DNA of 36,906 bases. Origin: JAVBQJ01 sp031549115 (GTDB lineage: Bacteria > Verrucomicrobiota > Lentisphaeria > Victivallales > Victivallaceae). Within the stretch, counting starts at the first letter, position 1; the number at the start of each line of letters is the position of its first letter. The position numbers and the translations under genes were made by a program. The notes beneath the pieces were generated by a model that saw only the letters and a program-made list of their open reading frames with translations, was not told the origin of the DNA and did no database searches. The DNA is taken from positions 1 through 36,906 of the forward strand of contig JAVBQJ010000152.1 in assembly GCA_031549115.1 (NCBI GenBank), read 5' to 3'. This document shows, piece by piece, positions 1 to 10,435 of this stretch.

Positions 1-38
1 GCGAGGCCGGAGCCATGCAAGCATGGTGACTGCCTCGC
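1..38. other. Nested hairpin at the window edge
   Basis: GCGAGGC at 1-7 pairs with GCCTCGC at 32-38, and inside it CCATGC (13-18) pairs with GCATGG (21-26) across a two-base loop. This is a compact two-helix structure. It lies beside the palindromic element at 66-205 and may be its outer part or a separate structured repeat. The window edge prevents a decision. No T-tract follows on either strand, so a simple intrinsic terminator is not supported. Confidence 0.4.
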
Positions 39-65
39 AAAGCGACGCGGAATTCGCTAATGTCA

Positions 66-205
66 TGCCGCGAAGCGGTTGCAGCCGCAATGCCCCCGAC
101 CGCGTTTTCACACCCGGTGGTTTCGTCCAGTAGCCACCTGGTGTGAAAACGCGGTCGGGAATCCTTGCGGCAAGCAATCATTTGCACGGTAATTAGTCGC
201 CGCAT
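66..205. repeat. Palindromic element, copy A (partial)
   Basis: A perfect 20-bp stem is formed by 95-114 and 140-159, with an outer CCGCAA (85-90) / TTGCGG (165-170) pair. The right end, AATTAGTCGCCGCAT (191-205), is identical to the right terminal repeat of the element at 30835-31027. Both copies also share GCCGCGAAGCGG just outside the stem and CAGTAGCCACCT in the loop, while the stem sequences differ. No matching left terminal repeat is recognisable here, so this copy is diverged or its left end lies outside the window. The membrane-protein gene transcribed from the right reads into it and stops inside the stem. Confidence 0.65.
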
Positions 206-986
206 CTATATAATGCAGCATCCGCAGGTTGTTCCACAAAACCCGCGGGGGAATCAGGAAATTCAGCCGGTCCATCGCCGCCGTTACGCCATAGAGAATC
301 AAGGTGACGGCAAACAGAATTCCGCATAGGACCAGCGACCGCGACCGCTTCGGCGCCGCGGCGTCGGTTTGCCGCAGGATGACCAGCCAGCCGATCAGGG
401 CGACAAAGACCACCAGCGCGCTCATTTTGATGAAACACATGAACACCGGAAGTCCGAAAATGAGAAAACGTCGGCGCTTATAAACGGCCAACAGCCATAT
501 CATGATGAACAGCAGCAGCAGACTTTCATGCCCGAGCCCGGCACTGCGCCCCTGGATTACCGGGTCGGCCAAAGCCGCCAGACTCCAGAGAAAAGCGGGC
601 AGCATCCGGCCGGTCAACCGGGCGATCAGATAGAAGCCGATCGCAAATGCCGCGACCAGAAAGGCGGTATTCAAGGCATGCCCGATCAGGTGGACCGTGG
701 GCGCCGGCAGCAGCGAATACAAAATTCCGTAGACATACGGCATTATGCCGAATGGATAGGCGTTGGCGCCTCCCTCAGGGAAAACCTGATCCGCCGCCCA
801 CAGGCCGACCACATCGAAATCATTTTGCGCCAGCCAGATGGCTTGCCGGTGCAGCGCGGTAATATCGTTGCCGTAGGGCGGATTGGCCAAAAACGGCCGG
901 TTTAAAAACAGCAGCGCGATATAGCCGAAAACGAATATCAGTACGGAAAAAATAAGGATAGCAGCGCGCCGTGATTTCAATTTCAT
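108..986 (-). CDS. Multi-pass membrane protein, GT-C-like, with element-derived tail
   Basis: 292 aa with an N-terminal hydrophobic helix (about residues 9-29), a polar loop containing GNDITALHRQ, and several further hydrophobic segments up to about residue 240. The topology and an acidic residue in the first external loop resemble the N-terminal half of GT-C (GT39/87-type) polyprenyl-phosphate-sugar transferases. Those are usually 400-600 aa, so this one is short. The last 33 residues, beginning IDAATN, are encoded by the palindromic element, so the original C-terminus was probably lost. ATG 986 has GGGAG 8 bases upstream. The gene starts 102 bp after the GH3-like gene on the same strand and may be the last gene of that operon. 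Function is not established. Confidence 0.6.
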   Translation of the reverse strand: MKLKSRRAAILIFSVLIFVFGYIALLFLNRPFLANPPYGNDITALHRQAIWLAQNDFDVVGLWAADQVFPEGGANAYPFGIMPYVYGILYSLLPAPTVHLIGHALNTAFLVAAFAIGFYLIARLTGRMLPAFLWSLAALADPVIQGRSAGLGHESLLLLFIMIWLLAVYKRRRFLIFGLPVFMCFIKMSALVVFVALIGWLVILRQTDAAAPKRSRSLVLCGILFAVTLILYGVTAAMDRLNFLIPPRVLWNNLRMLHYIDAATNYRANDCLPQGFPTAFSHQVATGRNHRV

Positions 987-1088
987 GCCCCGATCTCCCG
1001 CTTGAAAAACGTTCCCTGGTAGAAGATAACGTCGGAATGCCTGAAAGTCAAAGTTTTTTTCTGCGAATGCTGGTCGGAGTCCGCCGGC

Positions 1089-2528
1089 TCATGGGAAAAA
1101 TTCACGATCGAGCCGCTGCCACTCTTCCCGGCGGCCGGGGAGATAGAGCGGGGGCGGTTTGACCGCGCCCGCATTTCCGTCCCGGTGACGCCGGAAGCGG
1201 GCGGTGCCGTCGGCGACGGCCAATACCCGGACCGGATGCAGTTGGCCCAACGCGACCGCGTGGCGGTAGTAATAATTGCGCTGCAGGATGGCTTCGACGG
1301 CGCCGGCTTCCGGCGCCGGATGTCCGGCGTCGTACAGGAGCACATAGCCGGAGGCGTCAATACGCGGAAACAGCATGGCGAAAGCAAAGGCGCCGCCGGC
1401 GGATTCGAGTTCTTTCAGCATCTGCTCCACGATGAAAACATGCAGCTTTTCGCCGCAAAGATCGCAGACGCCCCCGGCGCGGTACAGAAAGTCGAAGCAC
1501 GGCGTCCGGTTCTGCAGGCCGACACAGCGGACGACATCACGCAACGGATAGACGCGACTGCCGTTGCCGGTCGTCAGGTATACGGTATAGCACTGCTCCG
1601 GCATGACCTCCGGGAGCCGATACAGCCGGTCGCTTTCCTCTCCGCTCTCCGGGTCGAAGCGGCGGAAATGCAGCCGGTGCGAACGAATGGCGGCGACCTT
1701 GCGTTCGCGGCGCCACGGGATGGTGACCACGCCTTCGGTGGCGAGCAGGCCTTTGCCTTCGATTTCGACGCCGGGGAACAGCTGCCGCAGTGTCTCGGCG
1801 CCGCCGCGTGCCCGCGCCTGGTCCCAGCAGCTGATCAGTCGCAGCCGCGGCCACAATTGCCGGTAATTCTGCTCCGCCAATGCCCGGGCGAGCATGTCGG
1901 CGTCGCGGCAGCGGGGGTGATGTTCGCCGTCCGGCCAGTCGCCGGAAGCAAGCAGCCGGCCCAGTTCCGCGGCGTGGCGGCTCCCGGTTGCGAGCAGGAT
2001 CAACAGAAACGACGGATGCCATACCGAAATCAACCCGAGCCGGCGGTTTGCCAGCAAGTACAGCAGTGTCATCAAAGCGTGGTGTTCGGGGTCGGCGATT
2101 TTTCCCACCTCCGGCGGTACGGCGAACAAGGCGGTACTGACCCGGCGCTGCCAGAAATTCAAGTATTCGCGGTCGTCGGCAAAGCCGTGGACGGCATTTC
2201 CCTCCGGCACTGCGGCCGGTGCCGTCGCCGGACTCAGCGACCAGTAGTGCGAGGCAAAAAATAACGACGGATGACGCAGGTAAATTCGGCAGATCCACGG
2301 ATTTACCGCCCGGAGAAATTCCCGGCGCAGTCCTTCGGTATACGGAATCCATTTGGTGGGACCGGTGGAGCCGGAGGTCGGTTCGCAGCACAGCACCCGT
2401 CCGGGACGGCGGCTGCGCCGTTCGGCCCGCCGCTGCGCCGCCTCCGGGAAAAACAACATCACCCGGAAGCACAGATAGTCCGGCAGCGTCGAGAGAAACC
2501 AGAGCAGATTGGCGCCGAAGCGGATCAC
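1089..2528 (-). CDS. GH3-family acyl-adenylating enzyme
   Basis: 479 aa from GTG 2528, which overlaps the TGA of the upstream gene by 4 nt and has GGAG 9 bases upstream. The GH3 ATP-binding motif EPTSGSTGPTKWIP lies at about residues 49-62, and LLATEG matches the second adenylation motif (Y/T-x-x-EG). GH3 proteins adenylate carboxylic acids and, in plants, pass the acyl group to an amino acid. Bacterial members have mostly unknown substrates. The N-terminal part is compact: the ATP motif comes about 50 residues after the start, where I expect about 90-100. The neighbouring GNAT-like proteins and five radical SAM enzymes suggest that it activates a carboxylate made or modified by the same operon. 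Family confidence is high; the reaction is inferred. Confidence 0.82.
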   Translation of the reverse strand: MIRFGANLLWFLSTLPDYLCFRVMLFFPEAAQRRAERRSRRPGRVLCCEPTSGSTGPTKWIPYTEGLRREFLRAVNPWICRIYLRHPSLFFASHYWSLSPATAPAAVPEGNAVHGFADDREYLNFWQRRVSTALFAVPPEVGKIADPEHHALMTLLYLLANRRLGLISVWHPSFLLILLATGSRHAAELGRLLASGDWPDGEHHPRCRDADMLARALAEQNYRQLWPRLRLISCWDQARARGGAETLRQLFPGVEIEGKGLLATEGVVTIPWRRERKVAAIRSHRLHFRRFDPESGEESDRLYRLPEVMPEQCYTVYLTTGNGSRVYPLRDVVRCVGLQNRTPCFDFLYRAGGVCDLCGEKLHVFIVEQMLKELESAGGAFAFAMLFPRIDASGYVLLYDAGHPAPEAGAVEAILQRNYYYRHAVALGQLHPVRVLAVADGTARFRRHRDGNAGAVKPPPLYLPGRREEWQRLDREFFP

Positions 2529-3217
2529 GATTCCAATCTCCAAACCGGTTGCGTCGCCTGGATCACCCGCTCTCCCGCCGGATTCAGATTGCCCAGGGCC
2601 AGCGGCGCCAGGCAGCACAGTTCGTCTCCCCCGCGCCACCCCGGATTGCGCTCCCGGAAAAAAAGCGAATCCGGATCGTGGCGCAATTCATCGTGACGGA
2701 GCCGGTCGGCATCCGGGAAACGCAGAATTCCGGCCGCCGGATCGAATGCCGCCGGATAACACTCCCATGCCAACTGCTCCAGCAGCGGCGCCAGCTCCGG
2801 GTGTCGTCCCGCCGGGTTCGGCCAGTAACACCGGAAAAAGGTAGGCAGAAACCGATAGGTGCGTGCCCCTTTGCAGATCAGGAACCAGTACAATTGTTCC
2901 GGCCGGCAGTGCCGGGTTTGCAAATAATGCATCAGATGGCCGAAGCCGCCGGCCAGTCCGTATTGCCGCCGCGCTCCGGTGTCGACGATGGTGTCGCCGC
3001 TGAACAGGATATGCAGCTCGCCGAAACGAAAAAAGCGCTGGGTGGAAAAACCTTCGATCCGTCCGGCGTTTCGGAGCAGGATCACGAAATCCTTGTCCGC
3101 GAGATCGCGCCGGAATGCTTCGGAGGGAGCTCCGGTGTAATAGCGCCGGTACAGCATCTCCATTGCAGCAGTTTCTTCCGGGGTCAATATGTGTCGCGCC
3201 GTCAGTTGCACTTCCAT
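2525..3217 (-). CDS. GNAT-like acyltransferase-fold protein
   Basis: 230 aa from ATG 3217, which has GGAG 8 bases upstream. An in-frame ATG at 3223 overlaps the preceding stop but leaves only 2 bases after GGAG. Its stop overlaps the GTG of the GH3-like gene. Strand and helix patterns around FVILLRNAGRIEGFS and GLAGGFGHLMHYL resemble the N-acetyltransferase fold, with a region comparable to the acyl-CoA pyrophosphate loop. No catalytic residue can be assigned. There is no signal peptide or membrane segment, so it should be cytoplasmic. It most likely transfers or accepts an acyl group in the operon's pathway, but the GNAT assignment is only moderate. Confidence 0.55.
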   Translation of the reverse strand: MEVQLTARHILTPEETAAMEMLYRRYYTGAPSEAFRRDLADKDFVILLRNAGRIEGFSTQRFFRFGELHILFSGDTIVDTGARRQYGLAGGFGHLMHYLQTRHCRPEQLYWFLICKGARTYRFLPTFFRCYWPNPAGRHPELAPLLEQLAWECYPAAFDPAAGILRFPDADRLRHDELRHDPDSLFFRERNPGWRGGDELCCLAPLALGNLNPAGERVIQATQPVWRLES

Positions 3218-3219
3218 GG

Positions 3220-4284
3220 TCATATCTCCGCCAGCTCGAAGTACGGCACCCCGTCCATTGCTTCCGGCGACGCTCCGGTGAACACATAATACAGGGTGCT
3301 GCGGCAACTCCAGGTCGGAATCCGGCGCAGCACCCGTTGCAGCGTATCCGCTTCATGCAGCGCCAGAAACAGCAATTCCGATTGCAGCCGCTCCGCCGCG
3401 TGCGCCAGCAGCGCCGCAAAAATTTCCGGGTCGTTTCCATGGATGAGCATCCGCGCCAGATAACGGTGCGGCAGGTCGGTAGCGGGCGCCGGAAGTTCGG
3501 GGTAGCCGAGAACACGGGCTGCGAGGTTGACGCCTTTCCGGCCGCGCCGCAGCCACGGATGATAGGCGTGAACCCGGATCTGGCGCCGGTCGCTGAGATC
3601 GGGCAATGCGGCGGCGGCGACGATGCGGCCGTGCCGCCGGCAAACCAACATGCACTCCGGCTGCAGCCAGGCGGTCGGAGCATCCGGAAAGACGGGGAAA
3701 AGCTGTCGTCCGCCTCCGGCCCCGTCACGGTAAAAATCCCGCAGCTCCTCCCAGTCCGCGCTTCCGCATGCCACCGCTCCGGCGGCGTGCCGGCAGTGCC
3801 GCCGGAGCGCGTTCGCGGTGATGGCGAAGGAGCGGATCGACCCCGCCGGCCGGTATTCCGGCAAACCGGCGCGGCGGCTGGTCAACAGCCGGTGTGCCTC
3901 GTGGTTGGCGTCGACGATGGTGGTGAAATAAAAAGGCACATCGACATGGCGGTCGAGTTCATGCAGGAAGCGATAGGCCTGAAACAGTCCGAGACGGCGC
4001 CGGGCCTCCGGAAAGCTGCGGAGGCCGCCGAGATAGCCGATCCGGCTCGCCTGTCCGTTCCAGTAGACGTGACGCACTGCCACCGTGCCGGTTCCCGCCG
4101 GTGTCCCGTCGGCGAAAGGCAGCACGAAGGTATGCACCGCATCCCCTTTCAGCGCTTCGCCGCGCAGGAAATCGGGCTCATGCGGATAGGACAGCGCGAT
4201 GGCTCCCGGCATCGGCTGTGCCGCCAGGCGGCACAACGCGGCATTGTCTTCCGGGGTTGCCTGCCGGATCGGGCGCGTCGTCAT
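3220..4284 (-). CDS. Tandem GNAT-like protein
   Basis: 354 aa from ATG 4284, whose ATGA overlaps the stop of the upstream radical SAM gene; GGAG lies 7 bases upstream. Residues 1-150 read as a GNAT domain: IRQATPEDNAALCRL at the start, then SRIGYLGGLRSFPEARRRLG as the acyl-CoA-binding beta4-alpha3 region. Residues 190-350 look like a second, weaker GNAT-like domain (ECMLVCRRHGRIVAAAALPD, then a C-terminal strand with STLYYVF). Such tandem proteins transfer acyl groups to amines or hydroxyls, sometimes with only one active domain. Coupling to the GH3-like gene argues for a shared acyl-conjugation pathway. Substrate is unknown. Confidence 0.68.
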   Translation of the reverse strand: MTTRPIRQATPEDNAALCRLAAQPMPGAIALSYPHEPDFLRGEALKGDAVHTFVLPFADGTPAGTGTVAVRHVYWNGQASRIGYLGGLRSFPEARRRLGLFQAYRFLHELDRHVDVPFYFTTIVDANHEAHRLLTSRRAGLPEYRPAGSIRSFAITANALRRHCRHAAGAVACGSADWEELRDFYRDGAGGGRQLFPVFPDAPTAWLQPECMLVCRRHGRIVAAAALPDLSDRRQIRVHAYHPWLRRGRKGVNLAARVLGYPELPAPATDLPHRYLARMLIHGNDPEIFAALLAHAAERLQSELLFLALHEADTLQRVLRRIPTWSCRSTLYYVFTGASPEAMDGVPYFELAEI

Positions 4285-5597
4285 GATACTTCTCCAAACG
4301 GCAGCCGGTGGCGGCGGCCGACCTCGCGAGCCTGCATGAGGTTGCTCCACAGAAACAGCAGCGCCTTGCGCCAGCCGCGGGTGTTGGCGGCGAAATCCCA
4401 ACCGCGCCGGGCGATCGAGGCGGACGAATAGAACTTTTTTCGGTACTTCTGACAGCAGCCGGCGAGCTCCTCCGGTGAAAAATTCCGGGGCCGGAACACC
4501 ACGTCGCCGAAGGTGAAGCGGGGTGAAAGCCACCAGCGCTCATCGAGCAGCCGTCCTTCGGCGCGCAACCGCTCGTACACTCCGGTTCCCGGAAACGGCA
4601 CCAGATGGTTGAAGGCGGCAAAGAAAAATTTGCTCTCCAGCGCGAAGCGGTAGGTCGCCTCGAAGCTCTCCACGGTATCATGATCGTAGCCGAACACAAA
4701 GGTGGCGTAAATCGACAGGTGGTGGCGCCGGAGCTGTTCCACCGCGTTATGAAAGCTTTCGACCCGGTTCACCTCCTTGCCCATCGCGCCGAGATTGGCG
4801 GCGTTCAGCGATTCGAAGCCGATCAGAACGCCGGCGCAGCCGCTACGGCGCATCAGCGCCAGCAGCTCTCCGTCCTGCGCCGCATGAATGCTCAATTGGG
4901 CGACCCAGTGTTTGCCGAGCGGGATCAGCGCCCGGCACAACTCCTTCAGCCGTTCCGGCTCCATCGCCAGGTTGTCGTCGACGAAAAAGACGATATCCTG
5001 CTTCAGCGCCGCCACTTCGGCCGCCACCGCCGCGATCGGGCGCGGCGTGTAAGCGGCGTGGAAAAAACGGGTGATGGAGCAGAATTCACAGTGAAAACGG
5101 CAGCCGCGCGAGGTTTCCACCAGTGCGATCGGACCGTAATGACGATTGCTGAAAATCGTCCGGTCCGGCGTCACCGGCTGCGCCGGAACTTCCGACCGGT
5201 AAAACGGCTTCAACTCCCTTCGGCGCAGCTCTTCCAATATGCCGCTCCATTGCGTCTCGGCTTCGCCCGCGATCACCGCGTCGGCATGCTCCCGGCACTC
5301 CTCCGGCACCAGTGTCGGATGGAAGCCTCCCATCAGTACCGGAATGCCGCGCCGCCGGTATTCCGCGGCGATCCGGTAGGCGCGGGCCGCGGTGTAGCAC
5401 TCGACAGTCAGGCATACGGCGTCGGTCGGCCGGGTAAAGTCGATTTCATCGCGCCGGTCGTCGAAAAACGTTCGCTGCCACTCCGGCGGCGTCAGCGCCG
5501 ACAATGCCGCAATCCCCAGCGGTTCCATGATCCATGTTTTCGGATAAGCCGAGCCCGGCTTGCGCCCGACGCAAGGCTGAATGAAGGTCAAATGCAT
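4281..5597 (-). CDS. B12-binding radical SAM enzyme 2
   Basis: 438 aa from ATG 5597, two bases after the preceding stop, with GGAG 11 bases upstream. Residues 1-145 form a cobalamin-binding Rossmann-type domain (GIPVLMGGFHPTLVPEE, then AVIAGEAE) without a clear DxHxxG motif. Residues 160-380 form the radical SAM barrel with C166xxxC170xxC173 for the [4Fe-4S] cluster and IGFES in the middle. The C-terminal part has the PFPGTGVYERL segment typical of the BchE/HpnJ-type branch. Members methylate unactivated carbons or rearrange rings. It pairs by architecture with the first gene of this operon, and one could act after the other on the same skeleton. Substrate is unknown. Confidence 0.86.
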   Translation of the reverse strand: MHLTFIQPCVGRKPGSAYPKTWIMEPLGIAALSALTPPEWQRTFFDDRRDEIDFTRPTDAVCLTVECYTAARAYRIAAEYRRRGIPVLMGGFHPTLVPEECREHADAVIAGEAETQWSGILEELRRRELKPFYRSEVPAQPVTPDRTIFSNRHYGPIALVETSRGCRFHCEFCSITRFFHAAYTPRPIAAVAAEVAALKQDIVFFVDDNLAMEPERLKELCRALIPLGKHWVAQLSIHAAQDGELLALMRRSGCAGVLIGFESLNAANLGAMGKEVNRVESFHNAVEQLRRHHLSIYATFVFGYDHDTVESFEATYRFALESKFFFAAFNHLVPFPGTGVYERLRAEGRLLDERWWLSPRFTFGDVVFRPRNFSPEELAGCCQKYRKKFYSSASIARRGWDFAANTRGWRKALLFLWSNLMQAREVGRRHRLPFGEVS

Positions 5598-5599
5598 TT

Positions 5600-6697
5600 T
5601 CAGTCGCTCTCCAGCATTTCGATGTCGGTCAGGCACAACGGCTTGAGCCGTCCGTTCCGGAATACCGCGCCGGGACAGTCGCAGCAGTATTCCAGCCGTC
5701 CGTCGTCGCGCCGGTAGGGCGGGGTTTCCAGCGCCATGTTGCGGAAGCGCAGGGTCTCGCCGCGCCGCCACGACGTCAACGCCAATCCCGCCGCCGCAAT
5801 CTCTCCGCCGGTGAGTCCGTTGACCAGCAGCCGGAGCCGCAGAAATGCGCTGCTCTGGCGTCCGAGAAAAAAGTCGTAATGGCCGAGCAACAGCCGCCGC
5901 AACCGCATGAAAGCCCATTCGCCCAACGACCCGCGCAGGGAAATCCGGCGCCGGAGCGTGCCGTCGCGGCCGATGCTTTCAACCACTTGAAAGGAGAACC
6001 AGCGCGGCTGCTTCCGGTCGATTTTCCCGCACAGTACCGCAAACGGCACGAACCCGCGGCGCCGGAAACGTCCGGCGAGAGCTTCGATGTCCACATCCGC
6101 CATCGGATGACGGCCATCGAAGTCCGTCGCCGATTTGGCGGTGGTCAGCAACAGATGCGTGAACAGCTCCTGCTCCAGATAGCGGCTGAGTTCGGCGTCA
6201 AAGCCGTCCGCTTCGCCGGGACGCAGCGTCACGATGTAACCGGCCGGAATTCCGGCTTCGCGCAGCAGCTTGCCCTTGGCCGCGCGCAACGCCGCCACCG
6301 CGTCGGCATTGTCCGGATCGGCGAGGTCGGGCCGCTGCTGTTCGCACTGGATATGCAGGAAACACAGACTGCATCCGGCTTCCCGCAGCGCGGCCGCCAG
6401 CGCTGCGTCGAGGAGAATGCCGTTGGTCAGCAGAATCACTTTCAAGTTCCGGGCGGCGGCGAGCCGGATGATCGGCAAGAGCTCCGGGTGCAGCGTCGGT
6501 TCGCCGCCGGAGATCATGATCGCCTGCAGCCGCCGCCGGGCCATCAGCGCGTCGAGGTCGTGTTCCACCTCGGACAGACTCTGCCGGAACGGCTGTTCCT
6601 GATTGAAGCAATATGCACAACGGGCATTGCAGCCGCGGAGGATATCGAGGATCGCGCAGGGGACCTCCCGGCCCTGCCAGGGCAAATGCAATATCAT
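5600..6697 (-). CDS. Radical SAM protein, 365-aa paralogue 2
   Basis: 365 aa from ATG 6697, whose ATGA overlaps the upstream stop. The cluster motif is C23xxxC27xxC30 (GCNARCAYCF), followed by SGGEP at 63-67 for SAM binding. The C-terminus has CCDCPGAVFRNGRLKPLC, a short cysteine set resembling part of a SPASM/Twitch auxiliary-cluster region. It is a clear paralogue of the protein at 7980-9077: same length, shared VPxAxLDILRGCN start, LxSLxE segment, FLNGLTGG-like region and C-terminal cysteines. SPASM-type enzymes often modify peptides or sugars, but no precursor peptide gene is seen. The role is inferred only from the operon. Confidence 0.83.
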   Translation of the reverse strand: MILHLPWQGREVPCAILDILRGCNARCAYCFNQEQPFRQSLSEVEHDLDALMARRRLQAIMISGGEPTLHPELLPIIRLAAARNLKVILLTNGILLDAALAAALREAGCSLCFLHIQCEQQRPDLADPDNADAVAALRAAKGKLLREAGIPAGYIVTLRPGEADGFDAELSRYLEQELFTHLLLTTAKSATDFDGRHPMADVDIEALAGRFRRRGFVPFAVLCGKIDRKQPRWFSFQVVESIGRDGTLRRRISLRGSLGEWAFMRLRRLLLGHYDFFLGRQSSAFLRLRLLVNGLTGGEIAAAGLALTSWRRGETLRFRNMALETPPYRRDDGRLEYCCDCPGAVFRNGRLKPLCLTDIEMLESD

Positions 6698-7979
6698 CGG
6701 GAGTCGTGCCTTTCGGGTTTGTATTGGTACGCATAATAAAAACAGCACGGACGCAGGCTGCCGTCGGCCAGCAGAATCGCATTGGCACAGCGTTTGACTC
6801 GCTCGCAGTCCAGTTTGTCCGGCATCATCAGTGTGGTGATCGCGACCAGCACGACCGCTTCCTTCGGCCGCCGTGTCCCCCACAGCCAGGCGCGGCGCAG
6901 CGCGAAGCCGGAGCAGCCGATATGCCGCAGCACCTGCAGCGCCAGCCAGCTTTTGGGAAAGCGCCGCGACCACCAGGTGCTCCGCGCCATGGCCCGGACC
7001 AGCTTGCGGAAGGGCAATTCGCGGTCGAGCACGCGCCCTGCGCCGTCGCGCACCACCAGAAACACCCCCGAGCCGCAGTCCGGATGGATGCAGAAGCCGA
7101 AAGCCGGAATCTGCGGTGTCTCCATGAAGTCATGGGGCTCCAGCCCCGGAACCACCCCCGAATCCACCAGCGCATGAATTGCCTGTTCGCGGTCGGCGGA
7201 TTCGATCTTGTCGGGGTAGCGGCCGCCGGGCTGCAGGCACTGGATATCGAATACCGTCATGGCGCCGGCATGATTGAGCACGAAGCGCAACAATGCGCCG
7301 AGCTCGCCGAGATTGCGGGTGCACAACGTCGTGACGATGCCGCTGTTGAGCCCGGCTTCGCGGCAATGGCGCAGCGCCCGCAGTTTGAGGTCGATCAGCT
7401 CCTGCCCGCCGCCGCGCATATAACCGGTGGTTTCCGGGTCGAAGCTGTCGAGTGAAACCGAGGCTTTGCGCAATCCGGCACGCTTGAGTTCGGCGGCGAA
7501 ACCCGGATCGTTGCCGAGCCGGACGCCGTTGGTCAGCATCGAAACTTTGAAGCGAAATTCCCGCGCCAGAATCCGGACGATGGCAATCAGTTCCGGATGC
7601 TCCGTCGGTTCGCCGCCCGAAAGCATCACCACCGCCGGACGGTACCGGGCGATCACCGCGGCGCGGCGGCGCAGATCGGCGAGGTCGATGCGCCAGCCGC
7701 CGGTTTCCGCGGAGGCAAAACAGATCGGGCATTGCAAACTGCAATTGTCGTTGATATGCAGAATGATATTGCTGTAGTGCCGTTTGGTGTCTGCCGGGAT
7801 TGCCGGGCACGAGGCGCGGAAGTAACCGAACAGCTCCGGGTCGCTGCTCATCGGCACCCGGCGCCGGCCGCGCGGACAGTCGATATCCCACCAGCTCCGG
7901 CCGTCGGCTTCCACGGCGACCGCCGGATGCGCGGTGCGGCACTCCCGGCACACCATCCGGGTATGATCGAAGTCGTGAT

Positions 7980-7986
<7 letters not shown>
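6694..7986 (-). CDS. Tes/MJ0619-like radical SAM enzyme
   Basis: 430 aa from ATG 7986, overlapping the upstream stop by 7 nt, with GGAG 8 bases upstream. The N-terminus has a rubredoxin-like half-site, C13xxC16, with C37 before PRGR, then a short linker. The radical SAM motif is C82xxxC86xxC89 in CSLQCPICFA, followed by LSGGEPTEHPE at 122-132. This order, and especially the CPICFA and GGEPTEHPE segments, matches the MJ0619/Tes group, which includes archaeal tetraether lipid synthase and pterin methylases. The C-terminal part adds cysteines (CERVKRC, RPCCF) that could hold extra clusters. Family resemblance is good; lipid cross-linking, methylation or another C-C chemistry cannot be told apart here. 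Confidence 0.8.
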
Positions 7987-9073
<1,087 letters not shown>

Positions 9074-9077
<4 letters not shown>

Positions 9078-10402
9078 GGCCGCACCTCCGTGCCGTCGGG
9101 AAAACGCCGGGTGTCGCACGCGAGCCGGCGGATATAAAGCCGGTAAGCCAGGTTGCCGAGAAAGGCGACCGGGTACATTTTCCGGCGCAGACTGGTACGG
9201 GTGCGGATGGAGGCGAGCGAATAGGTCTGGCGCCAGGCCCGGATGAAGCCGGCGTCGAGCTCCGCGGGAGTCATTTGCTTCGGCCGGATCACCACGTGCT
9301 GGGTATCGTAGTACGGCCAATATTCGTGCAGCAGGCGGCCTTCGCGCTTCAGCCGGGCTGCCGCCTCGGTTCCCGGAAACGGGGTATAAACCGCATAGCG
9401 CGGAATGTCGATACACAATTCGTTGACCGCGTCGACGGTGTTCTGGAACACCTCTGGCGTATCTTCGTCCAGCCCGAAAATGAAACACCCCTGGATCAGC
9501 AGCCCGCGGTCGTGCATGGCGGCGCAGACATTGAAGTAGTTTTCCGGGGTATTGAACGCCTTGCGCATGGAATAAAGCCCGGCGTTATTGATCGATTCGA
9601 AGCCGAACAGCATGTAACAGCACCCGGAGCCGGCCAGCGCATCCATCAGTTCCGCGTCGGCGGTGATTCGGGTGGTGGCCAGGCCGCCCCAGGTTTTTTT
9701 CAGCGGCTTGAGCGCTTGAAGCAGCTCCAGCGCGTATTCGCGGTCTTCGCACAGACTTACATCGTTGAAACAGAAGCGCCGCCCCGGCAGCTGCCGGATT
9801 TCATCGATCACCTCGCCGACGGGGCGGGTGTGCCAGCCGAAGCGGGCGGCGACCACGGCGCAGAAATCGCAGGTATTGCGGCAGCCGCGCGTGGCGAACA
9901 CGGTATTGGGAACCATGTAGCCGAATTTTTTCTGCAAGTCGCGGCGCGGCCGCGGCAGACGGGTCAATGGCTGCGGCTGCTGGCGGTACACGCGTTGGAG
10001 TCGGCCCGCCGCGTAATCGCGGCACAATTGCGGGAAGCTCTGTTCGGCGAAGCCGATGACGACGCTGTCGGCGTGGGTTTGCGCCTCCTCCGGCAGCAGC
10101 GTGGCGTGAACTCCGCCGATTACGACGGTGGCGCCGCGTTTCCGGAAGTGCCCGGACCAGTGGTAGCCGCGGTACGCGGTTCCGGTGATGGTGCTGACGG
10201 CGACCAGGTCGAAGTGTTCTTCGGCGGGGACCCGGGAGACGCTTTCGTCGCAGACGCGGATATCGAAGCCGAGTTCGGGGGGAACCAGCGCGGCGAGGAA
10301 TGTCGCGGTCAACGGCGCTTCCCGGAATGAAATCTCCAGAAACGGCGGGAGTTTCAGCTTGTGGATTTTCCCGTCCGGTAGCAGGATCAACATTTTTTTC
10401 AT
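9074..10402 (-). CDS. B12-binding radical SAM enzyme 1, first gene of the operon
   Basis: 442 aa from ATG 10402, about 27 nt downstream of the predicted transcription start, which rules out a longer form beginning at 10447. Residues 1-150 are a cobalamin-binding domain (ATVVIGGVHATLLPEE, then SVVIGFAE). The radical SAM motif is C174xxxC178xxC181 (GCRNTCDFCAV). LFGFES, FIFGLDEDTPEVF and PFPGTEAAARLKREG follow as in BchE/HpnJ-type enzymes. It resembles the protein at 4281-5597 across its length. Enzymes of this class act on lipids, porphyrins or antibiotics, mostly as methylases or cyclases. Its substrate is unknown. Confidence 0.87.
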
Positions 10403-10435
10403 CGGTTCGGCGCCCTGTTGCGATGGTTTGGGGCT

